From Clostridium sp. CAG:1000 (lineage in GTDB: Bacteria; Bacillota_I; Bacilli_A; RF39; UBA660), in assembly GCA_000436975.1 (NCBI GenBank), contig HG000345.1:1-64000 (forward strand): DNA of 64,000 nucleotides, read 5' to 3'. The notes under the pieces were generated by a model. It had not been told where the DNA came from. It ran no database searches and saw only the letters and a list, made by a program, of their open reading frames with translations. Shown in pieces: positions 40,072 to 48,470 of this stretch. A program made the position numbers and the translations under genes. Position 1 is the stretch's first letter. Every line of letters starts with the position of its first letter.

Positions 40072-42534
40072 ATGAAAAGCATGTTAATTAAACATATCTT
40101 TATGAAAATTAAAGATAATTATAAAAGATTTTTATCATTATTATCTATGGCACTTCTTGGCGTAGGATTTTATGCTGGAATTCAAGCATGCAGCCCTGAT
40201 ATGTTAGAAACATTAGATGACTTTTATGATAAAAATAATGTTTTTGATATAGAAATAGTTTCAAACCTTGGATTAACAGATAATGACGTAAAAGCCTTAT
40301 CAAATATTAATAACATAGATAAAATCATCGGAATATATTCTAAAGATGAATATTTGAACACAATTAATGAGCAATATGTAATAAGATTAATTGGTCTAAG
40401 CAACAATATTAATAACGTTTATTTAGAAGAAGGAAGACTTCCTAAAAATAATAATGAAATAGTTGTTGAAAAAGCATTGTTAAAAGACAATAACATAAAA
40501 ATTAATGACAACATTATTATTAATAATGTGAATTATAAAATAGTTGGAACAGTATTAAGCCCTTTATACTTCTCTACAGAAAAGCCAACAACGACTTTAG
40601 GAAGTGGAAAAGTAGATTACTATGCATATACACTAGATGGTAATATTAAAAACGATGTATATACAAATATATATATCACTGTATCAAATGCGAAAGACGA
40701 ATTAACAAATAGCAATAAATATAAATCATTAATAGAAAATGTTAAAAATGATATTGATAAAATTAAAGAATCAAGAGAAAAAATTAGATATAATGAACTT
40801 TATGACGATATTATACAAAATAGTAATAAATATGGAATTGAAATTGACAAATCTAAACTAATAGAACCAAAATGGTATATTTTAAATCGACTTGATAATG
40901 AATCTTATAAAGAATTAATAAATGCAAGTGACAATATTAAAAAATTAGGCAATGTTTTCCCATTAATATTTTTTGCTATCTCTATATTGATAAGTCTTAT
41001 TTCAATGATGAGAATGATTGAAGAAGATAGAACTGAGAACGGAACTTTAAAATCTCTTGGTTATAACAATTTTGAAATCACCTTAAAATATATAATATAT
41101 TCATTATTAGCAACAACTATAGGCGGAACATTAGGCGTATTTATTGGTTCGTATTTGATTCCTTATGTTATATGGAATATATATAAAAAACTATTTCTTA
41201 TTCCTACATTCATATATGCAATTAATAGTTTTTCTAATGCACTTGGCTTGTTGATATGCATATTATGTATATGTGGTACAGCAATATTCGTATGTATTCA
41301 TGAATTAAAAGATGTCCCTGCTAATTTAATGAGACCAAAAAATCCAAAAAGTGGTAAAAAAATAGCTTTAGAAAAAATATCGATTATTTGGAAAAAACTA
41401 AAATTTTCAGACAAAATTACTATTAGAAATATTTTTAGATATAAAACAAGGGTATTTACAACTATTTTCGGTATTGCAGGATGTACAGCACTTATTTTGG
41501 CTGGCTTTGGATTAAAAGACTCAATTAAAAATGTAACTAATTATCAATTTAATACTATATTTAAATTTGATAAAATATTAATGATAAATGAAAATGCTAA
41601 CTATGATATTATAAAAAGCAATTTATTGAATAATAACAATATAAATAAAATAGTCGAAGTTAACATGCAAAATATAAAAGTATCAAACAATAATGAAAGA
41701 CAAGATACAACTTTAATAGTACCAGATAACTTAAAACAATTAGAAAGCGTTATTTCACTTATTAATATTGATAATCAAGAAAAAATTACCAACATTGAAA
41801 AAAACACTTGTGTCATAAGTGAAAAAACAGCAAAATTATTGAACCTTAAAGTTCAAGACTCAATAACTATATTAGATAATGAAAACAATGAAAAAAAATT
41901 AAAAATATCTTATATTACAAAAAACTATATCAATCAATACATTTATATAACAAAAGATACATATAACAATTTATTTAAAAATTATTCTATCAATTCAATT
42001 CTAGTAGATTTAAACAAAACAAACATTAAAGATAGCAATAACTTTGATAAAGAATATATAAATAATAATTATGTAACCACTATTGTTAATAATAAAGATA
42101 TTGAAAATTATATGAATGATATGTTATCATCAATTAATTCAATTGTAGCAATTTTGATTATTGCCGCTACAGCACTTGCATTCGTTGTCTTGTATAATCT
42201 TTCAAATATTAATATTAGTGAAAGAAAACGTGAAATTGCAACTCTTAAAGTACTAGGCTTTTATCCAAAAGAAGTTGATAAATATATAAACAATGAAACG
42301 ATTATATTAACTACCATAGGTATTTGCTTAGGACTTATCTTCGGTTCATATTTAAGTCATTTCATTATCTCAACATGTGAACCAGATTATATAACATTTG
42401 ATAGACAAGTATATACATTAAGTTATATTTATTCGGCATTAATAACTATTATGTTTACTTTTATTGTAAATATTGTAACTCATTTTAATTTAAAAAAGAT
42501 TAATATGATTACTTCATTAAAAAATGTAGAATGA
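40072..42534 (+). CDS. FtsX-family ABC transporter permease
   Basis: The 820-residue membrane protein has an N-terminal membrane helix, a large extracellular domain (about 40-290), three helices (about 300-400), a second helix and external domain (about 465-680), and three C-terminal helices. This is the duplicated-FtsX arrangement. The ATG at 40072 follows the ATPase stop directly. The extracellular part is Asn/Lys-rich. Substrate unknown. Confidence 0.9.
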   Translation: MKSMLIKHIFMKIKDNYKRFLSLLSMALLGVGFYAGIQACSPDMLETLDDFYDKNNVFDIEIVSNLGLTDNDVKALSNINNIDKIIGIYSKDEYLNTINEQYVIRLIGLSNNINNVYLEEGRLPKNNNEIVVEKALLKDNNIKINDNIIINNVNYKIVGTVLSPLYFSTEKPTTTLGSGKVDYYAYTLDGNIKNDVYTNIYITVSNAKDELTNSNKYKSLIENVKNDIDKIKESREKIRYNELYDDIIQNSNKYGIEIDKSKLIEPKWYILNRLDNESYKELINASDNIKKLGNVFPLIFFAISILISLISMMRMIEEDRTENGTLKSLGYNNFEITLKYIIYSLLATTIGGTLGVFIGSYLIPYVIWNIYKKLFLIPTFIYAINSFSNALGLLICILCICGTAIFVCIHELKDVPANLMRPKNPKSGKKIALEKISIIWKKLKFSDKITIRNIFRYKTRVFTTIFGIAGCTALILAGFGLKDSIKNVTNYQFNTIFKFDKILMINENANYDIIKSNLLNNNNINKIVEVNMQNIKVSNNNERQDTTLIVPDNLKQLESVISLINIDNQEKITNIEKNTCVISEKTAKLLNLKVQDSITILDNENNEKKLKISYITKNYINQYIYITKDTYNNLFKNYSINSILVDLNKTNIKDSNNFDKEYINNNYVTTIVNNKDIENYMNDMLSSINSIVAILIIAATALAFVVLYNLSNINISERKREIATLKVLGFYPKEVDKYINNETIILTTIGICLGLIFGSYLSHFIISTCEPDYITFDRQVYTLSYIYSALITIMFTFIVNIVTHFNLKKINMITSLKNVE

Positions 42535-42545
42535 TATGTATTAAT

Positions 42546-42863
42546 TTATTTTCTATTCATTTTATCATATAATTTATACAAACACTGTACACCATTTTCT
42601 AAATAATAATAATGGATTATATAAAATATCAAACATATTAATAATATTATATTCACAAAAATAAAAGCAAAATGGTATTTAATCATATATACACTCAAAA
42701 AAACTAATATTGAAAATGATAAAGTTACTATTAAATGTACCAATCTTTCATGTTGAAAAAAATTAATTTTTATCAAAATTTCTTCTTTTAATTCTTTTAC
42801 ATCTTTCTTATTATTAAGTTTATCACTTACTTCATTAATATATTCATATAAATATCGTTTCAT
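42546..42863 (-). CDS. Small two-helix membrane protein (105 aa)
   Basis: From ATG 42863 (AGGAGAG upstream) the product has a charged helical N-terminus (YLYEYINEVSDKLNNKKDVKEL) and two membrane helices (about 45-65 and 69-92). It converges on the FtsX gene. No family recognised. Confidence 0.65.
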   Translation of the reverse strand: MKRYLYEYINEVSDKLNNKKDVKELKEEILIKINFFQHERLVHLIVTLSFSILVFLSVYMIKYHFAFIFVNIILLICLIFYIIHYYYLENGVQCLYKLYDKMNRK

Positions 42864-42968
42864 ATTCTCTCCTATTCTATAATCATACATAAATACATTA
42901 TATCTAAAAAATATTAAATTGACAATTAATATTACTATGTTATAATATTGAGAACAAGGAGGAATCTT

Positions 42969-43289
42969 ATGTTAAAACAAACCATTAAATTAAATGATAA
43001 TACCAAATTAGTTTTAACATGTTCATATAATGATATGAATGATGTTATAATTAATGCAATGGTTAGTTATAGAACACACGAACAATATGATCTAGGATAT
43101 GTTATCGCTAAAAGCAATTCAAATATGTGCGAAACTGGATATTTCTTTTGGGATGATAAACATATATATTTATGTGATGATGACAATAATTGCTATGAAA
43201 TGTTTAATTTTATAGAAAAACAATACATAAAAAATATCTATCTTTCACAAAACACTTTCAAAAAAAGAATTCTAACAAATAAAAATTAA
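42969..43289 (+). CDS. Hypothetical protein (106 aa)
   Basis: AAGGAGG precedes ATG 42969. The soluble product begins MLKQTIKLNDNTKLVLTC and has aromatic segments (CETGYFFWDDKHIYLCDDDNN). TATAAT at about 42942 supports its own promoter. Function unknown. Confidence 0.6.
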   Translation: MLKQTIKLNDNTKLVLTCSYNDMNDVIINAMVSYRTHEQYDLGYVIAKSNSNMCETGYFFWDDKHIYLCDDDNNCYEMFNFIEKQYIKNIYLSQNTFKKRILTNKN

Positions 43290-43310
43290 GTTCTACAACT
43301 TAATTTTTTT
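43286..43310 (+). terminator. Intrinsic terminator
   Basis: TTAAGTT (43286-43292) pairs with AACTTAA (43297-43303) and is followed by TTTTTTT; it ends the preceding small gene. Confidence 0.75.
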
Positions 43311-43590
43311 ATTTGACATTAGACCAAATTAATTTCTTATTAAATAGCCAAAATTCCCCACCATATATTGAACTGGGCTCAAAATTTTCTTTAGTTTGAG
43401 GCTCTCTTGTAAGATATCTCATAGAATAAAATATTCCATCATATCTAACATAACTATCTGTATATTCCTCATTTATTGTAATAATTGGCTTTGTATTATA
43501 TTGTTCTTCCTTCAAACGAGAAGAATCCATAACAATTAAAACAACAACAGCAAATACTATTATCATAAATACTTCTAAAAATTTTTTCAT
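43309..43590 (-). CDS. Small membrane-anchored protein (93 aa)
   Basis: From ATG 43590 (GGTGA upstream) the product starts MKKFLEVFMIIVFAVVVLIVM, an N-terminal anchor, followed by an extracytoplasmic domain of about 70 residues. No lipobox is present. Function unknown. Confidence 0.6.
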   Translation of the reverse strand: MKKFLEVFMIIVFAVVVLIVMDSSRLKEEQYNTKPIITINEEYTDSYVRYDGIFYSMRYLTREPQTKENFEPSSIYGGEFWLFNKKLIWSNVK

Positions 43591-43662
43591 ATCATTCACC
43601 ATTCCAATTTTAACATATTTATTTTTAATATATATGTATACTTAATTTTTTTTACATTTACT

Positions 43663-43962
43663 TTACTTATCTATATGATCTACAAATGATTCGGCCGCAT
43701 CATTAATAAGTTCATCAAATGTTTTATCTTTTAATTTACTTTTATCGTATCTAGTTTTCTTTGGAATAACACTTTCTTCTTTCTTTACAGTTTTATACGA
43801 AAGACCTGTTCCTGGAAGTGAAAGAGTTTTCTCAGTTTTACCTTTTGCTGTTTTGCCTATTCTAAATCCTTTAACTCCAAAGCTATATCCAATTCCCGAT
43901 TTGCTTAAATTAATTTTAAAATGTTTTCCAATATTAAATGACTTTTTAAATCTAAATCCCAT
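43663..43962 (-). CDS. DUF4236-domain protein
   Basis: The 99-residue product starts MGFRFKKSFNIGKHFKINLSKSG and has a Gly/Lys-rich GTGLSYKTV segment, the pattern of DUF4236. The C-terminal part is a charged helix (DELINDAAESFVDHIDK). The role of DUF4236 is unknown; it lies 9 bp after mscL in the same direction. Confidence 0.8.
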   Translation of the reverse strand: MGFRFKKSFNIGKHFKINLSKSGIGYSFGVKGFRIGKTAKGKTEKTLSLPGTGLSYKTVKKEESVIPKKTRYDKSKLKDKTFDELINDAAESFVDHIDK

Positions 43963-43970
43963 AATTACTC

Positions 43971-44402
43971 CTACTTTTTCTTTAACAAATCTCTTATTTC
44001 ACTTAGTAAAATTACTTCCTCACTCTTTTTAGGTTCTTCTGTTTTCTCTTCTTTGTGTCGTTCTAACTTATTAAAAAGTTTAACCAATATAAATACACAA
44101 AACGCTATTATTAAAAAGTTAATAATATTTTGTATAAACATACCATATTTAAGATTTGATTCACCCACTTTAATAGATAAGTTACTAAAATCATACCCAC
44201 CTATTATCACACCAATCAAAGGCATTAAAATGTCATCAACTAGCGAAGATACTATCTTACTAAAAGCACCACCTATTACTACACCTACCGCCAAATCAAT
44301 AACACTGCCTCTTTTTATAAATTCTTTAAACTCATTTATAAGTCCTTTTGATTTCCCTTCCATTTCTTTTAATTTTTTATTATTAATTTCTATTTTTTTC
44401 AT
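43971..44402 (-). CDS. mscL: Large-conductance mechanosensitive channel
   Basis: The 143-residue protein has the MscL signature FIKRGSVIDLAVGVVIGGAFSKIVSSLVDDILMP, two membrane helices and a charged C-terminal bundle ending LLSEIRDLLKKK. An N-terminal extension of about 20 residues is present relative to E. coli. It opens under osmotic downshock to release solutes. GGTGATAGT precedes the ATG. Confidence 0.96.
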   Translation of the reverse strand: MKKIEINNKKLKEMEGKSKGLINEFKEFIKRGSVIDLAVGVVIGGAFSKIVSSLVDDILMPLIGVIIGGYDFSNLSIKVGESNLKYGMFIQNIINFLIIAFCVFILVKLFNKLERHKEEKTEEPKKSEEVILLSEIRDLLKKK

Positions 44403-44447
44403 ACTATCACCAAATTAATTATATCAAAAATTATAAATTTATTATAG

Positions 44448-45287
44448 TCAAATTATTAATATATACGTTCCTGCTACAATTAATATAAGTCCAATAATAG
44501 ATCTCTTAGTCATTCTTTCTTTTAGCAATATATAAGATAAACCTATACTTACAACGACACTTAATTTTTCGATTGGGAAAACAATGCTTGCTTCCCCTTC
44601 TTTAAGAGCATTAAAATAATATATCCAAGATAAACTCGTTGTAATACCAGATAATATTAAATATAACCATGATTTCTTATTTATAGATTTTATATGTTTT
44701 TGTTTTTTCTTTAATAAAACTATAAGCCACATAAATATAAAAACAAATATGGTTCTATATAAATTTCCTAAATTTGGTTCAATATCTCTTAAACCTATTT
44801 TACTAATTATCGCAGATACACTTGTGAATATTGCAGTTAAGATAGCATACTTTATCCATCTTTTATTGTTAGAATGCTCTTCTTTATTCACCATTAAAAA
44901 TGCTCCAGATATTATTAAAATACTAGATATAATTTTTATAACAGTTATTTTCTCATTCAAAAATATACAAGACAGTATTAGTGTTAAAACAATACTGGTC
45001 TTATCAACTGGCGTAACTTCATTGACATTACCTAAATCAAGTGCTTTAAAATAATTTAACCAAAGTAAAGTAGTAGATACACCAGATAATATAAGAAATG
45101 TAATTGTTTTAAAATTTACCTTATCAAATGAACTAAAAAGTATAACTATAAGAAAAGACATTAGTAATACAACTGTTGTTCTAATAGAACTGCCCAGTAT
45201 AGAGTCAACATTTTTAACGCCTTTTTTCGCACAAATAGTTGTTAATCCGGAAAAAAGAGCCGAAAGCAATGCAAAAACTATCCACAT
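44448..45287 (-). CDS. EamA-family drug/metabolite transporter
   Basis: From ATG 45287 (GGTGA upstream) the protein has 279 residues and ten predicted membrane helices in two similar EamA halves, each starting like VFALLSALFSGLTTI and YAILTAIFTSVSAIISK. It probably exports a small metabolite. Substrate unknown. Confidence 0.88.
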   Translation of the reverse strand: MWIVFALLSALFSGLTTICAKKGVKNVDSILGSSIRTTVVLLMSFLIVILFSSFDKVNFKTITFLILSGVSTTLLWLNYFKALDLGNVNEVTPVDKTSIVLTLILSCIFLNEKITVIKIISSILIISGAFLMVNKEEHSNNKRWIKYAILTAIFTSVSAIISKIGLRDIEPNLGNLYRTIFVFIFMWLIVLLKKKQKHIKSINKKSWLYLILSGITTSLSWIYYFNALKEGEASIVFPIEKLSVVVSIGLSYILLKERMTKRSIIGLILIVAGTYILII

Positions 45288-45395
45288 ATTATTCACCAAT
45301 AATATTATGTTTAATTTACTATAATTTTACACTTAAATTTTATTATTGATATAATAAATACAATTAAATGATATAATTATCTCAAGGAGGAACTT

Positions 45396-46754
45396 ATGTT
45401 AAAATACGAAAGTGATTCAAGAAAAGTACAAAAAGGACAAATATTTGTTGCTTTGAATGGCCTAACTGTAGATGGACATGATTTTATTCCGTCTGCTACT
45501 GAAAAAGGAGCTAGTAAAATTATTTGTGATAGAAAGATTGACTATGATATTCCATATGAAATAGTTCAGGATACAGATAAATATTTAAAAGAAGCGTTAA
45601 AGAAAGAATATGGCACTATAATTAATAAACTTAAATTAATTGGTGTTACAGGCACAAATGGTAAAACAACAAGTTGTTACTTAACATACCAAATGTTGAA
45701 TATGTTAGGATTAAATACAGCTTATATTGGAACTATAGGTTACTATCATAAAGATGATTATATTTCTCTTAATAATACTACTCCAGATATATTGACCATA
45801 TATAAATTATTGGTTAATGCATATGAAAATGGGGCTGAATGTGTTGTTATGGAAGTAAGTTCACAAGCTCTATCATATGATAGATTATCAGGCATAGACT
45901 ATTCATTAATAGCATTTACTAATTTAACTGAAGATCATCTTGATTATCATAAAACAATGAAAAATTATCTTAATGCTAAACTATTAATATTAGATCATTT
46001 AAAGGAAAATGCAAAAATAATAGTTAATAAAGATGATGAATATTCAAAATATTTTAATAAAAAAGGATATGAAAGATACACCCTTGGTATTAATGGTGAC
46101 TATAATATTAAAGAATATGAAACTTATCCAAACAAAACAAATATAATATTTAGTTATAACAAGAACGAGTATAAAACAACTATTCCATTAACAAGTAAAT
46201 TTAATATATATAATTATCTAACTTGTTTAGCAATATGTAATCAATTAGGTTTTAAAATAGATGATATATTAAATAAGACAAAATATATAAAAGCACCAAA
46301 AGGAAGATGCGAAGCATATGAGGTAAATAATGGCTTTGCTGTAATAGACTATGCTCATACACCTGATGCTGAAGAAAAAGTTATAAACGCTTATAATGAA
46401 TTAAAAAAGAATAGAGTTATCACTATAATAGGTTGTGGTGGAGATAGAGATCCCAAAAAAAGACCAATAATGGGTAAAATTGCAACTAATTTATCAGATT
46501 ATGTAATATTCACAAATGATAACCCTAGAACTGAAAAACCAGAAAATATTATGAAAGATATACTAAGTGGAGTTACTAAAAATAATTATGAAGTTATTTT
46601 AGATAGAAAAGAAGCTATAAAAAAAGGAATAGATATTATGGAAAAAAATGATATTCTTCTAATATTAGGAAAAGGTCACGAAAACTATCAAATAATTGGA
46701 AAAACAAAATATCATTTAGATGATGCAGAAGAGGTATTAAATTATAAAAAGTAA
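45396..46754 (+). CDS. murE: UDP-MurNAc-tripeptide synthetase
   Basis: The 452-residue ligase has GVTGTNGKTTS for ATP binding, the conserved SSQALSYDR and TNLTEDHLDYH segments, and DNPRTE near the C-terminus. DNPR is the motif that binds meso-diaminopimelate, so the peptidoglycan is probably DAP-type. It acts in the cytoplasm in cell-wall precursor synthesis. AAGGAGG precedes the ATG. It is away from the usual dcw cluster. Confidence 0.93.
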   Translation: MLKYESDSRKVQKGQIFVALNGLTVDGHDFIPSATEKGASKIICDRKIDYDIPYEIVQDTDKYLKEALKKEYGTIINKLKLIGVTGTNGKTTSCYLTYQMLNMLGLNTAYIGTIGYYHKDDYISLNNTTPDILTIYKLLVNAYENGAECVVMEVSSQALSYDRLSGIDYSLIAFTNLTEDHLDYHKTMKNYLNAKLLILDHLKENAKIIVNKDDEYSKYFNKKGYERYTLGINGDYNIKEYETYPNKTNIIFSYNKNEYKTTIPLTSKFNIYNYLTCLAICNQLGFKIDDILNKTKYIKAPKGRCEAYEVNNGFAVIDYAHTPDAEEKVINAYNELKKNRVITIIGCGGDRDPKKRPIMGKIATNLSDYVIFTNDNPRTEKPENIMKDILSGVTKNNYEVILDRKEAIKKGIDIMEKNDILLILGKGHENYQIIGKTKYHLDDAEEVLNYKK

Positions 46755-47027
46755 TACCTTTTTTTATATATAAAAAGAACACATTTGATCATGTGTTCTT
46801 AAAAGTTTATTATAAGCAGTAAGGTAGGAATATTTACATATATTCACATTTATTAATTTATTCATTTTTAGTAAAATGTTTTCAAGTTCACATTTTATTT
46901 TCTATAGGCATCTCTCCTTTCATATTTATAAGTATAGACGAAAAATGTTAAAATTTTGTGAACAAAAAGTCAAAATTAAAGAAAAAAGTCAAAATTATAT
47001 GATATAATTCTAATAGTAGGTGGTAGT
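46755..47027. other. Intergenic region with hairpin and a possible minus-strand short transcript
   Basis: A perfect 10-bp hairpin (46775-46784 with 46791-46800) has T-rich flanks on the minus strand and can terminate transcription there; it may also close murE. On the minus strand, GAAAGGAGAG precedes a 7-codon frame (MPIENKM). No other gene is visible. TATAAT upstream of 47028 serves the next gene. Confidence 0.4.
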
Positions 47028-47903
47028 ATGAATAAAAAAGTAAAATTTATTTTGTTAGGTCTGTGTACATTATTGGTTGGTTCATTGTTTTTATTTAACA
47101 TGGATGGAATCAAAGCTGATAGTGGATGGGATGTAGACTTCGATACTGGAGGTTCAAGTTGGGGAGGAAGTTCTGACTGGGGAAGTTCTGACTGGGATCA
47201 CGATTATTCTCATTCAAGTTCGGGTGTATCGGGAAGTGGTTCTAGCTTTGCAATAGTGTTCACTATAATAGTAATTGTAATAATTATTTATGCCGCATCA
47301 AAAGCAAACGGTACATCCATATCAAGATACATTCCAAATTATACATATTCTCCTATAGATGAGGAATACATCAAAAAATACATTGATGACTTTAATAAAC
47401 AAAAATTCTTAGATGATGCATATCAAATGTATTTAGACACACAAAAAGCATGGAGTAATTTTGATACTAAGTCATTAAGAAATCTATTATCAGACGAACT
47501 TTTTAACACATATAATATGCAATTAAAAGCATTAAAAGCCAAGAAACAAAAGAATATAATGAGCGACTTTGCTCTTGAAAAAATTGATACAATTGGAATA
47601 AATGTATCAAATGATAAAGTTACTATGAAAGTTATGTTAGCTGTTAGTTTCTATGATTATGTTGTTGATGCAAATAACAAAGTATTAAGGGGAAACAAAA
47701 ATCACAAAGTATCAGTTACATATGAATTAACATTTATAAGCACAATAAATAAGAAGGAAACTAAAAATTGTCCAAGCTGTGGTGCTCCAATAAGCAAAGG
47801 TCATGCATCTAACGTTTGTGAATATTGTGGAAGTACTCTTGTTAAAAACACATATAACTGGGTACTAGCTAAAAAAGAAAATAAAAGACAGGAGTATAAA
47901 TGA
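47028..47903 (+). CDS. Tim44-like domain protein with N-terminal anchor and zinc ribbon
   Basis: The 291-residue protein has an N-terminal membrane segment or signal (FILLGLCTLLVGSLFLF), a Gly/Ser/Trp/Asp repeat region (residues 32-70), and a second membrane helix (SFAIVFTIIVIVIIIYAA). A Tim44-like domain (about 125-250) and a zinc ribbon (CPSC...CEYC) follow. The domain order fits bacterial Tim44-like membrane proteins whose role is unclear. It overlaps the next gene by 4 nt. Confidence 0.78.
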   Translation: MNKKVKFILLGLCTLLVGSLFLFNMDGIKADSGWDVDFDTGGSSWGGSSDWGSSDWDHDYSHSSSGVSGSGSSFAIVFTIIVIVIIIYAASKANGTSISRYIPNYTYSPIDEEYIKKYIDDFNKQKFLDDAYQMYLDTQKAWSNFDTKSLRNLLSDELFNTYNMQLKALKAKKQKNIMSDFALEKIDTIGINVSNDKVTMKVMLAVSFYDYVVDANNKVLRGNKNHKVSVTYELTFISTINKKETKNCPSCGAPISKGHASNVCEYCGSTLVKNTYNWVLAKKENKRQEYK

Positions 47904-48436
47904 TACAAGAATTAGAAAAAATAGATAAAAGTTTCTCAGAAGGAACGTTTCTTACAAAAGTAGATCATATATTTATAATGATATTAAATGGAATAATGGA
48001 TAACGATATGACATCTGTTAAACATTATTTATCTAAAAATATTTATGATAAGTTATGTGGAATGACTGAAAAATATAAAAGTATGAATGCAACTAGATTA
48101 TTTGATGAAATGAATGTTAGTTCAACAAAAATAACAAATATAAATATAACAGACACTGAGATATTAGTTAATGTAACTATTGAATCTAAATATATGGATT
48201 ACCTAATCGATGAAAATGGAAACTTCTTAAGTGGTGTTAATGATCATAGAATAGTTAAAAATCATAATATACTTTTTTCCAAAAAAAGAAATGCGACTAA
48301 CCTTTCAGAAATAAGAAGATGTCCTAACTGTGGTGCAAGTCTTGATCTTAACGATTCTGCAGTGTGTAAATATTGTAGTCAACCTTTTGATATGAGTGAT
48401 TATGATTATATAATTAAAGAAATTGACGAAATTTAA
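47900..48436 (+). CDS. Cytoplasmic Tim44-like protein with zinc ribbon (paralogue)
   Basis: The 178-residue product repeats the Tim44-like plus zinc-ribbon plan of its neighbour (CPNC...CKYC) but lacks the membrane parts. Corresponding segments include YLIDENGNFLSGVNDHRIVK versus YVVDANNKVLRGNKNHKV. The genes overlap by 4 nt and probably form a pair that arose by duplication. Function unknown. Confidence 0.72.
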   Translation: MIQELEKIDKSFSEGTFLTKVDHIFIMILNGIMDNDMTSVKHYLSKNIYDKLCGMTEKYKSMNATRLFDEMNVSSTKITNINITDTEILVNVTIESKYMDYLIDENGNFLSGVNDHRIVKNHNILFSKKRNATNLSEIRRCPNCGASLDLNDSAVCKYCSQPFDMSDYDYIIKEIDEI

Positions 48437-48437
48437 A

Positions 48438-48464
48438 AACTTCACATTTGTGAAGTTTTATTTT
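48438..48464 (+). terminator. Intrinsic terminator
   Basis: AACTTCAC (48438-48445) pairs with GTGAAGTT (48450-48457), followed by TTATTTT. It separates the Tim44-like pair from the converging phosphoketolase gene. Confidence 0.75.
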
Positions 48465-48470
48465 GAAATA

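Noticed and set aside
46755..47027. A further small gene on the minus strand (7 codons after GAAAGGAGAG)
   Set aside because: The frame is too short and the ribosome-site match can occur by chance in such AT-rich DNA; it is only mentioned in the region entry.
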